This document shows positions 11,434-23,319 of a stretch of DNA of 64,000 nucleotides, piece after piece; position 1 is the first letter of the stretch; every line of letters begins with the position of its first letter. Source of the DNA: Leptoclinus maculatus (Eukaryota > Chordata > Actinopteri > Perciformes > Stichaeidae). The position numbers and the translations under genes are program-made. The stretch is taken from positions 9,918,642 to 9,982,641 of the forward strand of contig JAVDOI010000007.1 in assembly GCA_032191485.1 (NCBI GenBank), given 5' to 3'. The notes under the pieces are model-generated. The model saw only the letters and a program-made list of their open reading frames with translations. It had not been told where the DNA came from and did not search any database.

Positions 11434-14400
11434 TGCACAAAGGTAGACACGTAAGGATGAACACAAGTGATTTATTCACAGAGGTACAGAAATAAGTGAG
11501 ACAAGTGGGGATTGACAATGTGAATGAACTTAATATGTTATCTTTTTCTTTCGGTGCTTCCCATTTAAAGAGGGGAGCATGGAATGAGGAAGATTAGCTA
11601 CCAGGCTTGTTCTCCCTATCAACCCAAACCAGGATTCTGTTGACGTGGAGACGCACTCCCACACGGCATTTAACCAATCACAGCACTTCGGGGCATATCT
11701 AAGCATGAATTTTTATCAGGTCTATAACAAGTCCTTCGAATTGAATAGCGTTTGTCATATCACCTTACTTCACTCGATTTATCCTCACTCGGGTCATGCA
11801 GTGTTCTTCAAACATTGTGAAATGGAAAAACAAACAAACCGCATTTAAAATCAAATTAACCCTGAGAGCCGATGAGACTTCAAATCTGCCGGTCCGCACT
11901 TGCTGAGCTCCTCCAACTGCTTAAGTCCCTTTAGAGCTCAGACTTATTTATTTGTCCGCTTATTTTTAGCCAGAAATAAAGCACAGATGAGGGATGGGGC
12001 ATGCAATTCTCCCCAGCACCGCTAGCAGCATAATAGCTCAACATGATGGATTTATCTGTGCAAACAGCTATGTATCTACTGTAGGTGCTCAGTGACTGCA
12101 GCGAGCATGTGCACTGTACAGTATGTGTGCTTGTGATTGTAAGCGAGTGTCAGTGTGTCCTCTGCAAAAACAAAATGCTCATTTTTTTTCCGCCCCTCAG
12201 GAGGCAGGTATCACAATCCTTTTGTGCTTGCAAGCAAAGGGGAGCCTAAATACCGTACTCTCTCTCACTTAACTAGACGAGTCTGTCATCGTGAAACAGA
12301 CAAAAGAGCCCAATTGTAAATAGAAGTAACCTTTGTGCTTTAAAGGTGCCTGTAACTTTAAAGTAAAGCTATGTATTTAAAACACTTTACTTTCAGTCCC
12401 CCTATACAATATTTATTAGCCGTGTAATAAATGGTGTGTATCACACTATAATGTAGTCATAAGCAACTAGGACATTTTAATTGTTTATTAATGTACAGTT
12501 TTTGTCAGAAATAGTAACTTTTCATATTTTATATGATTGACATCTGTGCAGCAGTTGCTCTCTATGCTGGAGCTGTAAATCCATATGACAATCATATCAT
12601 CTTGTCAGCTATATGCGACACTTATTGACAAGGCATGATAAGTGAAAACATAATCTTTCCAGATCCTTGTATTGTTGAACACAGCTGTGTGTGCACAAGA
12701 TTGCATATAATTGATTTTCTATCTACTCTAGGATATATGGAATGAATCAATTTTGAGCGTTCATATGAATGCACATCAAGTTTTAGGCCTACAAGCATGT
12801 CTCTATTTAAAGTGAGGTGTGTTTGCATGCACCTAAATGGACACGTGCAGAGGTTGCAGTACAAGAACAATGGTGTGTTAATCATGGACTTTATCCACTT
12901 TCACACTATACATTTAACCGGGGGACCAGTGTCTCTTACCGCGTCCCCCTCTATAATAACCACAGCCTGCTTCAGATAAAGCACAGCATCTGTGAAACAG
13001 CAGGGTGACTGAGCACACAACACAGACTACCATTACAAACGGACCACTGCACAGTGGGCCTATCTTATACACCTGGGTGACCAGATAAGACTGAGAATAC
13101 GATGGTGGGGGGTGAGGGGATTAACCCATCAACCGGTGGAAATACTAGGCAGGGTTCAGTGAATCAGGGTGGTGGTAAGGGGATGATACTTAACAGAGGG
13201 TAGATCTACAGTGTGGAGATAGAGGGTAAATTAAGAAGAAACATAAAGCGTGAATGGTTTTTTAATCCGTATGTGTTTCTGATCTTTTTTCTTTGGCTAT
13301 AATTGTTCCTGGCTGTTAACGCCTATGTTATTCAAGGGTCAATAATTCCATTCAGGCAGCGAGGGAGAGAAATAGAGTCAAAAAGATGAGAGGAGAGGTG
13401 CAACGCAGAGTAAATCCTCTATCCTCTTTATCCTCTTACAAACTCCAGGTTTGCACTTCTGCTTTATTCTGCAGCTCTCCTCTGTTTTTGTGGAAAACAA
13501 CCGCTTCCATTTAGTGTTGACTGAGAAATGCCTTTAATTAAATGTCAATGACACTTCACAATACAAAGTTAATGTATTAAAAGTGGTACAGAAACATGAC
13601 TGAATACTCTGACATGAATTTGAGATAGTTTTAGGGATTTTAATGACTATATGTGGAAATTTACAGAACATTTTGAAATGAACAAGTGGTTTCTTAATCT
13701 CAAGGCATTTCAGTGAGGGGAAGGCGACAGGGGGGATCGATCATGGCGGTAGGGTTGTAAAGAGGTTGGTCGAGCTTCTTTAAAAACACTTTCCCTTTTT
13801 GGGGATCGCTCTTGCAGGTAAGGCCGTTGCCACGCGGTGGTGTAAAAGCAGCTTGAATTTTACATTATTTTATTGTGTTTTGATTACAGCATATTTAATT
13901 AAATCAAAAAGATTTACCCATTTAGTGTACTTGCACTTGTGTTTATTTACATTTGTATCCAAGCCTTTTCATCTCTTTGTTGTTACCCAGTTCATCACCA
14001 CACTCCTTCCTCCTCTCCTGCCCCTCGGATTACAGTTATTTTCCAACAATTACATCCTGCCTCCAAACTGTTGGCATGTTACTTTTACGAGCTCGTTAGG
14101 TGGACAATAGTGTGCTTACTGTCATCTCATTAGAGGGAAATTTAGAACTGTAAACACATTGTTTGGGCATATAATCAGAGTCAATGGCGAGCACAAGATG
14201 ATGAGCAGATTTTCTGGATAAATGAGCAGACAGGAGAATTGGTCAGTAATGAATCCTTTTATGGTTATGTGGAAAGTAGTAGGAGGAGGCGAGGGCAAAT
14301 ACAGAGAGTAAGATGGGAAAACTAACCAAGCACACAGGAGAGAATTTGATTCTTACTGGAAGATACAGACAGGTGCAGACATAAACAATTAAAGGCATTT

Positions 14401-15670
14401 AAACGACTGTAGAGAAAGAGTTTTATCTTACTGAATGTGCAAGTGCTCTAGTGGGAAGACAATTTGGCTCATGCAGTGGCATAATCCATTTCTTCCAAAG
14501 TGTAAAGGGCTGGTTCTCAAGTTAAAATATCGTAGTTTCTGGAATCTTTTCTACAGATTTTATTTTGCTTCTGTCTGCACGGATTTGTTTGACATTGGCA
14601 GAAATACATATCTGTACACATACATTCATGTAGACACACAGAGATGGAATAGCCTTTGGTCTTTTTCTACCCTCCACTTCTCAATCCTGTATTAATCTTT
14701 AAATACATTTTTATTCCCCAGTAAACTTTAGCACCATACTCACTTTTAGTTCTCACAGGGTCCATGCACAATTTAAAGCTTGCTCCTGCGAAGTTCCACC
14801 TTTAGTCCTTAGGAGGAGCGAGTGAACCTCTTAAATTATACATAATACAGTATATAATACAAATACACTGTACACAAAAAATCTTTTTATTCATATCATC
14901 ATTAGAGTTGAGCCAGGGTTTTATTAATATGATAGCTGACTCTTCATTATTGGAAGGTATAAAAATAGATTTCTGACTACTTAATAGAGAAAACTTGGCA
15001 GAGGCCATCCCTCTTAACTGCTCTTACGGAATATCTGGTTTCCATAAAATTAATAGAAAAAAATACTAAATTAGGCACAGACAGTTTTATACATCAGCCA
15101 TGCAAGGACTACGATTTTAAAAAGTTGAAATATAATAGATTATGTACACGCTCACTAACACCTGCCATGCAGTGTTCTGGCTGCTGTACCTCTACTTGAG
15201 AGGTGAGTCAGCCCTCAAATTGTGTCAGTTGTCCATCAACGCCAGAGACCCAAGCTTCCATGGTAACAGCGGTCAGGCCAGTGATTGCTCCCTACGTCTT
15301 TTGAAACAGTGAAATGTCAATGTCACATGTTCTCCACCGTTGGCTTGAAATGGAATCTGTTGGCATTTTTATTTTCTGACATTTTTACCTCGTTGTAATG
15401 TGATGGTTCTTGTTTTTCATTAAATATCATCAAAAAAATAAGTCAACAAATTATAGACACAATGCTAGAAAAACAAGATCATCTTAGATGATAATACATA
15501 ACATCAAACAATAATAATGATTAAAACCTTAAAATATCAAGTGCAGTTCACACTTCAAGGATGTTTTCAAAAGCAGCTGCCAAAAGGGTACGATCAGTTT
15601 GAGCAAAACCCTTGAGAAATAAATGCCTGTCAATCGAAACACATCAGCTGTACCTGTTTGGGGCTTATTA
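11430..15670. other. Unassigned non-coding DNA
   Basis: No gene recognised. It contains only short frames without domain features. There are AT-rich patches at 12350-12600 and 15370-15540, and no clear mobile element. Confidence 0.5.
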
Positions 15671-15728
15671 CAGCTCCCCTGTCAGATTCAAGTTGCATGC
15701 AGCTCCCCTGTCAGATTCAAGTTGCATG
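15671..15728 (+). repeat. Perfect two-copy tandem duplication, 29-bp unit
   Basis: The unit at 15671-15699 (starts CAGCTCCCCTGTCAG, ends TTGCATG) is repeated without a mismatch at 15700-15728. Perfect identity suggests a recent slippage or duplication event. Confidence 0.97.
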
Positions 15729-16850
15729 CCTCTCATGCCTCATCAATGATTCAGAATGACCTGATTCAATTGTTCTGCTCCTTCATCTTGGATGAGGCAC
15801 AATGCGCAAGAGGGAGTGTGAGTGAATTAGGTACAGTGAGGTGAGGTGGAGTGCACTACTGAAAGAAACAGAGTCTAAGAAGTAGTCAAGTGATTCCAAC
15901 TGAATGGATTTACTTCTTCGTAAATTAGAAAAATAATGCTGTTTTTTTTTTTTCAAGGTTCACACACTTGCCTTGGCTTTTCTTTCTCTCTCTGCCCCTC
16001 TCTTCTTTACTCTCACTGTATCTCTCTCTCTCTCTATTCCTGCTGACAAAGAGAGAACTAAAAAGTGCCAACCCTGTTCTCTCTAAGCTTGAACTCTGTG
16101 TGCAGGCGGAATATAGAGTTTAGCTTTTATTTTCGGTGTGACTTTTTGTTCAATGAGATTTAGAGAAGGTGACTTTTATCCCTTTGGGAAGAAAAAAAGA
16201 GGATACTCTTATGCACTCACACAGAGCTCAGCAATTGGTTGACGGAGAAAAATAAAAAGGGGGGAAATAAAATGAAAAGCTATTGCATAGGGACCCATTT
16301 GCTTAGTAACTGCTATCTTTGTATTTGACTCCTGGACTGCTTACTGGGACAAAAGCGGGCACTGGATATAATGAAATACAAAGATGTATTATGGGATATA
16401 AGTAATGGAGCCATGCACCGAGATATTTCAAGGCTTACTCTCTGTGTTTAATTTCCTCTTCAGAGAAGGAAATGACCCACAGTATTAACCTCCAAAGGGG
16501 AGAGGGAAGATGCTTTCACTTAAAACACAAAAAAATAAAGAATAATCATCACTAGTTTGCGTAGTCACCGGGGACAGAGCTTTGCGTTGAACTTTGGGGT
16601 TACTCTTCCTGACTACAATGTCCAGAGACAACGTTGTGAGTTCTGTACATCAAGGTGCAAGCCCAGTGCTATATTTTCTGCTTTGGCAGAGCTGATCAAA
16701 ACCCTCACATCCAGCATGTCTGACAGAAACACCACATCCATTTCTAATGAGTCCAGAGGGGACACCTTCCTGAGAGGTTGTCTCTGAGTCTGCCCTCAGG
16801 GTCATGGCAAGGTAGGGCACAGGGATGCTTTAAAATTGTGATTAGCCCCT
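15729..16850. other. Unassigned non-coding DNA
   Basis: No gene recognised. It has T-rich and CT-rich patches (15941-16036), and purine-rich DNA around 16240-16280. Confidence 0.5.
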
Positions 16851-16854
16851 CGGG

Positions 16855-17087
16855 TCAAAGAGAGGTTGATCTGCAGTGCACCTTGAGGTCTGGCTCAATA
16901 TACTTCTCCCAAGTGAGTGTCCTGCTCTCCTTCATTTCCCCTTTTTTTGCTGTCCACACAAGTTTATCCGCTCTAATTTCATCTCTCTCTTGCATCACCG
17001 CTCTTAGAGCTTCCTGGGCTTGTGTGCTTGAGAGTAATTTGGCAAACAGAAGAGATCCGTTATTCACATCATTTATTTCTATGTCTG
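16855..17087 (-). other. Exon-like open frame, unknown origin
   Basis: Read on the minus strand, a pyrimidine-rich stretch ending CCACAG (about 17086-17110) is followed by about 75 codons open to a TGA at 16855. The predicted peptide is charged and helix-prone, with segments EALRAVMQERDEIRADK and AKKGEMKESRTLTWEK. This is unlike the Leu/Ser/Cys-rich chance frames elsewhere in the window. I do not recognise the family. There is no obvious downstream donor, and the overlapping plus-strand frame is less protein-like. It could be a pseudogene fragment, a real terminal exon or chance; chance remains quite possible. Confidence 0.2.
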
Positions 17088-17114
17088 TGGTTCCGAGAGA
17101 AAATGTAAGTTAAC

Positions 17115-20100
17115 AAAAGCAAGTAAGTAAGCATAGTCGACTATGCTGATATTTTAACTTGAGTGAATTATAGTGCAGTTTCTTTGTTCAGACAGGATTT
17201 TCCGAATTTGCAGCACCGCTTCTTTAGAGTTGTGGTACTCAAATCTACAACTCCCAGGTTCTGTCACCGGTCAAACTAGATCACTACAGTTTGTTACAAT
17301 TCTTATAAAGTCTTTGAAAATTGTTGATTATCTGCTGACAAGTCTATTCTTCTCTCATTTATTTTACCACATGACTCTTGGCTTGGATTGGCTTGCTAGT
17401 GTTAGTGGTGTCCGGTGCTGGTCTGGGGTGTGAATGTAATAATAACAAGAGGGGAACTCGGAAAGCGCAGAATTGAATAATATTGCTTGTATCAGCCCTG
17501 TGATCCAGATCTCCAAAATTCAATGGTTTCTTCCTTGGCTGGGCCAGTAGTTGTTCTGTAGTCCTGCTGACACACAGAGAAAAAAAACCTACAACAAACA
17601 ACAAAAAACATAACCACCTTGGTAAAGGTATTAATGGACAGTTGATTCCTGGGAAAATATAATACCAGTGTATCCCGACGAGTTGATGCAATGATACATG
17701 AGAAGCGACCCCAGTGCAGGCTTACATAGAAAACAATGAGTGCATGTGTTTTACACATACACTGATGTGTGATACCCTTAAGTCAGTACCCAAGGTATAT
17801 TAAAGGCAATTAGCCAAGTAGCAGGGACAGAAATATTTAATTAGCTAAATCAATTTGTTATCTTCCAAAGTTGTTTGAGTATGAAATATGTTATTGATAT
17901 TACTTGTACGTGTTTTCACTGAAAATGCTTCCTTGCTGAGCTGCGTCAGACTGAAACTTTGGATAATACACACATGATTAAGCTAACTTCATGTTTACTG
18001 AACTTCTAAATGGATTTTTGCACAGCACAAGGAATGTGGATTTTGCCCTTATTGCTTGCGGTGTTGTCACACTATGCAATATCTTCACAGCCAGTATGGA
18101 CAAGTGAAAATACTACTGTGACCACAGAGTCTTTCAATGTACACATTTGCATGCAAGTATTGTATTAAGAAAAAAGAAGAAAAAAAAAACAGCCTTTTAA
18201 CTGCAGGTAACTATAGCAACAGTATGTCTGCCTAAAATGTTGGTGTCGATTGTAGTTTAAAGTTACATAATTGATCATCCATGTCCATGGTATGAGAGTG
18301 ATAATACACTCTATTTGTCCATTATTTTGTCATTTTTTTTACTTTTACTTCCGAAAGTTCCTCATATTGATTCTCTTAAGGCCTTTAAGGATCATTGTTT
18401 CACCATTGTTCTCTATATTAATAGTTGAGCTAGCCCCACACATGTGTAAGCATTCTCTCGTATTTGATTTAATAGTGCTTCAAGATGTGTATTTAGTATT
18501 TACAAAAGTTAAATGTATTTTTCCTAGGCCTCTAAGCTTTTAAATTGAATTAAACTAGGAAAGCAAAATGGTGTTATGCAGGGAGTGAAACTATTTCAAC
18601 TGAACTGAAGAGTGCAGCCGGTACAAGATACCCCCCTGTATCTGCTGTGAGGAGGCTGTTCAGCACACTGCGCTAACAACAACAGTCACATTAAATTACA
18701 AAGCAGCACGCTCCATGTTAACAGATGCCTCTGATAGGTTCTTGTCAAGATTATCCATGCTGCTCTGAGGCTGACTGTGTTTTTTGGTGGGGTGAGGAGT
18801 GAAGTTAACAGATGACAAAACAGGCAAAGCCAATCATGGTTCGGGCCCCCCGATACGGCACTGCACAGGCACGTCCTCCGGCTAGAGCCCGATGATGCAT
18901 CTCCCTGGCTGTTTTCTGTTAACTCTGCGCTTTCAAGGCCATCCATTCTACCGAGCTGCCTGATGTCGCAGCAAAGTCTTCCAAGTCAGCTCCCTTCCCA
19001 CACCTACCTTTACAATCCATCTAATGTGTGCTGCAGGTACACAGTTTTTTTTTATCTCTGAAGGAAGGGGGAAATAGCTGTCTGCTTTACAAAGCAAAAA
19101 CTCCACCTTTCAGTCGTGGCTGCCATATCACCGGAGACGTCGTGTAGGAAAGAGAGATGAGCCATCCCATTATCCTGTGTGTTCACGCTTCTGTCATGAT
19201 TGCATGTGAGAAGACTCCCTTGCACATGGTTGAGCACACCTCGAATGCTGACCGGCCACTTTCCTTTCCAAAGTGATTCCTTTTTTATTGCTCATTCACC
19301 AACCTCCGGCAATGAAGATTGCACTAAGGCAAGATGGTGTGTATCCTAGCCTATTCAATGGCTGTCAGGCCACTTTATCATTCTGATGGTTTGGTCAACA
19401 GCAGACTGGTGGACTCTAAATGCTTTCTGTCTGACCAGCAAGCCAGACTCCCAGAGATAAAAAGACAGAGGTTTCATAGACAGAGATACTGTATTTTGCC
19501 GAGAAGGAAACCATACAGTGAAGACAGTTTGAGGTAAGGATGTTTTGCCCATATCAACATCATCCATCATCGACTTGCTTTTTTTCCCTTGCAATGTTCA
19601 GCTGGAGTCTCAGCATTCAGCAGCTGTTGCTTCCGGTCTAGGAACTTTAGTCTAAAGCTCTTTATATCCATTCAGTCATTCAGGATCGAGGCACAAAGAT
19701 TAGTTGGTCACCACAGGCCACTGGAACTCCCTTCTGTCTGAAACATAGTATTTTTGCTAAGAGAAACATAATATATCAAGAGACAATACCCCTGCAGACC
19801 TGAGATTACAACACAGGATAGCTCATCCATAACCTTTTATTTCTTTTATGTCTCACTCAGGTCACACCATGCCATAATCTCACAGAACTAACAAGAAGTA
19901 AACGGCTCTCTTGAGATGGACAAGAAGCACATAGTTTAAATCCCTTTATTATACTATATTTTTTATGTATTATTTTTTTTTAAACCATCCTTTATTTTAT
20001 TTGTTTGTGTTACCAAGTAAAGTAGCTAAGCAGTAGAATTATATAACATTTAAATTTATAAATTAGCACTAACACCCAAACAAAACAGGACTACATTGCT

Positions 20101-20277
20101 TCACAGTGTACATGCAAATCAATACACAGACAACACCAGATGCTCACAGTCCTGTGGCATCGATCCAACTGGGCAGAGTCAGCTGTTGATGTAGTTAAAC
20201 TTAGTATTACTGGAACTTTCAAGGTAACAACATTATTCATGGTCATATAGGTGCAATAGATCCATTCTACTATGTTG
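17115..20277. other. Unassigned non-coding DNA
   Basis: No gene recognised. The only long frames overlap one another in antisense and lack domains. A-rich runs occur near 17580 and 18170-18190. Confidence 0.5.
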
Positions 20278-20392
20278 CTACACAACAGTGGCGGGCCGTG
20301 CATTTTATACCTGGGCCTTCACTGCTGTCCTGCAGCTGAGCCACCTCCTAATAACCTCATTATGACGACACAGCTACGGTTATTATGTGTTT

Positions 20393-20665
20393 CTAGGGGT
20401 GTAACAATACACGTATTCGTATTAAACCGTTCGGTACGAGGCTTACGAACCGAACAATACGTTTGAATAATACTAGTACATTTGGAAAATGCAGAAGATT
20501 AAATTGTGGGAAATATAATGTTTTCGGTGGACTGCGCTCATGTAGGAGACAATGGGCTGTGTGGCATCTGAACCCGGAACAAAAAAAACAAAAACAAAAA
20601 ACAGCTGAGTTACCGCAGTGTGTTCTGGGAGGCTACGCTAAACTAGCTTAACGGGAAAACAACAT
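20393..20665 (+). mobile_element. Second repeat nested in hAT copy 1 (hAT-like end)
   Basis: The sequence starts TAGGGGTGTAACAATACACG and continues with the alternating ACCGTTCGGTACG / CGAACCG pattern typical of another fish hAT terminal region. The stretch has no counterpart in the sister copy at 63350-64000, which joins the flanking parts directly, so it is an insertion. I could not find the opposite terminal repeat, so the right edge is approximate and the insert is probably truncated. Confidence 0.6.
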
Positions 20666-20744
20666 TCTGGTACACACTCGAGGGCACGGGCCATTCAGAT
20701 ATTAGATGTAAAAACACAAAAGCAGTTCACTTACCAAATGCTGA

Positions 20745-20843
20745 TCACTTAAAGACAAACTCCATCCTCCTTTCTTTGTTGACAAAGAGTTTAATCCCAC
20801 GGTTAAAGCCCAACTCACAAATCCGTTTCTCCTCCTTCAGCCA
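20745..20843 (-). pseudogene. hAT transposase C-terminal remnant
   Basis: On the minus strand, codons before a TGA at 20745-20747 read NRGIKLFVNKERRMEFVFK. This is nearly the same as the C-terminus of the transposase fragment at 63803-64000. The match breaks off about 30 codons upstream, where the copy is deleted. In the family this region is the tail of the hAT dimerisation domain, in proteins annotated as ZMYM1-like or hAT-type transposases. Upstream catalytic parts are missing, so it cannot encode an active enzyme. Confidence 0.75.
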
Positions 20844-21512
20844 TTGAGTGTTAAAAAAACAAAGCTAGGTAAAAAAAATAATAATCTATTCTACACCAAG
20901 CAAAATGCAAAAAATGTCATAATTTCTTCCATATCTTTCAATTTGAACTCTTACTACTCCGACTAAGCTCTGATGGCTACCGTAAGTTTCGTTTTCCAAT
21001 AGTCACGTCCTCGCCCACTGACCAATCACACGCTGCACCTCACTGCAGAGCTGCACCTGAAAACTGAGCTGCCCGTTATTGCAGACGTACTTGTAGGCCA
21101 GCTAGAAGGCTCTGGCACGTCAAAGAATACGCCAAACATGTCAAACTAAAGATCTGATTGGTTGAACACAATGACAATCAACAATATCGTCCCAATTCAC
21201 TTAAACTGCACATAGAGGCACTTGTGAGTCTGCAGGCCTCGGGCCTCTCTTCTTACCTAGAGACACAGAGGTGAAATCTGATTGGATAAAAGCTCTACTT
21301 AAAACAAGTTGCACTGGAAGCAGAGCAACTGAGGAAGACAGTAGCTGTGCAATGAGAAAATAAGATAATGGGACAAATATTTTTATAAATTATAATACAT
21401 GTAGTGTATTTAAGAAAAATTATTAAATTATAAAATAGATATAACTTTGTGATTCTGTTTAGGCCAGCAGAAAAGGCCTTGCTGGCCTTGACCGCCCACC
21501 ACTGGTACACAA

Positions 21513-22990
21513 TGTCAACTCATGCAGAAATATGTCAATACCAGCCTCCAGGTCACATTTATTTTATTGTATTGTATGCAAAAAAATATTAATAAAATGT
21601 TATTACACTGCGGATAAACACGCACCTTGCAACACTCTGACTTTGGGCAAGTAAGCATCACTCAATAATAGGAGAGAGACTGCAGGTTCCAAACCAAAGA
21701 GAAACCTATAACTAAATAAATATATAATTTCAATAACTTTCTCTGAGATACAACTAAGTATATTTTAGCTCCATTCAGTTTGAACTCTGACACTTTCACG
21801 TTCACTGTAGGAGGGTGGAAAAATGTCAAGTCATGTTTACAGCACTAGAATAAATATTAGTTAAGGACATGTAACGAGTCAGATGTCTCACCAGTAAGTT
21901 TCTGTTTCTTTTTATCGTAGCAGTGATGAACAGATGGTAAATTGATCATTAAGAAATTTTGCAATTGCTTTGACCTACACAAAGCCTATTACTTACTGTG
22001 TGTCATATCAAACTTCCCTTTTCACAACAAAGTGCTTCATTTGCATTCTTTAAACATAATCGAAAGCTGCACCACCTAAATTGTTTTGCAATACTGGCAG
22101 AATAATGAGGCTAGAATAATCTGAAAATGAACCTTTTTGTATACAAAAATGATCCATCTCAGTCTGGAGACAGCTCTTATTGCAGCAGTGTCTCAGCAGT
22201 TTGCAAATAAGGTTCTAACATTCTTGAAGAGGTGAGATTTCCGTTGTATTCCCTGAATGAACATTGAGAGAATTTGTGTTACGTATGAGGTCAAAGACAA
22301 GGAGGAAAACAAGAACATTACAGTGTAATTTAAATGATTCTCAAAAATTCAAGTGAAGATCACAGGCTTTTAAGGATATTTAAATTGTTACAAATTCAAG
22401 TCTCTAAATTAGTTTAATGTTTTCAATTGATTTTACTGTCATTGAAAGTATAACTTTTCTCACTTTTTTAAGATCGAGGGACTTTAGCTCTACAAACGAG
22501 TAATTTGTCATCTGCACCCTTCAACTGATAATTGAAAAATAAAGACCAACATACCAGAATGTGTGGATGATAGTTACTAAATGTTTTTTTCTTTCTGTGA
22601 CCCTGTACACCTATTAAATCTACCCACTGTACCTTCAGACATCTTTCCTGCATCACGTTCTAGAGCAACATCTGATTTCAACAGCAAATACTAAACTTCA
22701 AATTATGGATGAAGGATACTCTCAAAATGCAGTTTCATTGTTACCTTAAAGTGAATCCTCCCCATAATGAACTGCAGACAACAGTAGATGTTACAGAATA
22801 AATTACTAAAATCACGATGCTAAAACAAAGCAATGCAGACAATACATCCTCGTAGCACTTATTGTATTCATATTAGTTTGTTTCTGCACTGTGCTTTTGC
22901 TCTGGTTTATGCTCTTAGATGCTTGTTTAAAAAAGAGATGCACTTATGACTTCTGGTGACTAGTAGTTCTCTTGAATACCTATGTTGAAT
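21513..22990. other. Unassigned non-coding DNA
   Basis: AT-rich DNA with no recognised gene. The segment 22890-22990 just before the L2 tail may be the body of that SINE or LINE copy, but I cannot define its start. Confidence 0.5.
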
Positions 22991-22994
22991 ACAC

Positions 22995-23052
22995 TTAGTG
23001 TAAGTCGCTTTGGATAAAAGCGTCTGCTAAATGACTGTAATGTGATGTAATA
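22995..23052 (+). mobile_element. L2-type LINE/SINE 3' tail with stem-loop
   Basis: The core GTAAGTCGCTTTGGATAAAA, followed by GCGTCTGCTAAATGA and TGTAA-like repeats, is the conserved 3' end of fish L2 LINEs and of the SINEs they mobilise. The stem CGCTTT (23006-23011) pairs with AAAGCG (23017-23022) around the loop GGATA (23012-23016). In eel UnaL2 this loop is known to be needed for recognition by the reverse transcriptase. The terminal TGTAATGTGATGTAAT matches the short 3' repeat used in priming. Only the tail is clearly present. Confidence 0.9.
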
Positions 23053-23259
23053 CATACAGTACTGGTTGTAGTAAAAGGTGCAAATCAATACACTGTAAGA
23101 AAGAAAAGGGAAAAAAAAGACAAAACAGCAGGTGCAGCTGTTTCCACTTGTGTAGCTGACTCATTGAGACTTTGATGCAAATGAAGTCAGCACTGTCTTT
23201 TCATCTCATCCACCAGATGGGAGCATCAGGTTGAAAGGAAATAAACTTTTGCAGGTGTA

Positions 23260-23316
23260 AGTACTGGAAACGCCCCATATATGGGGCACTAGGGATAAGA
23301 AGAGGTTTCCAGTACT
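23260..23316. repeat. Compound palindrome
   Basis: The arms AGTACTGGAAAC (23260-23271) and GTTTCCAGTACT (23305-23316) are perfect 12-bp reverse complements. Directly inside the left arm sits a perfect 16-bp palindrome, GCCCCATATATGGGGC (23272-23287). It may be a remnant of a short inverted-repeat element or a cruciform-forming site. Confidence 0.9.
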
Positions 23317-23319
23317 TTC

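Larger units (their letters stand above)
20278..21512 (-). mobile_element. Deleted hAT DNA transposon, copy 1
   Basis: The element runs from 20286 (CAGTGGCGGGCCGT) to 21504 (reverse complement CAGTGGTGGGCGGT). These terminal inverted repeats fit the hAT pattern. It is flanked by an 8-bp duplication with one mismatch: CTACACAA at 20278-20285 and GTACACAA at 21505-21512. The plus-strand left end matches the left end of the copy at 63350-64000. That includes GGCCTTCA, CCTCCTAATAACCTCATTATGACG and, further in, AGCAGTTCACTTACCAAA and TCCATCCTCCTTTCTTTG. The transposase would read on the minus strand, but only its last codons remain. This is therefore an inactive, internally deleted copy, further interrupted by another repeat at about 20393-20665. 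Confidence 0.85.

Noticed and set aside
14760..14840. Possible inverted repeat around GCTTGCTCCT / AGGAGCGAG
   Set aside because: The arms need several gaps and mismatches; not convincing as an element end.
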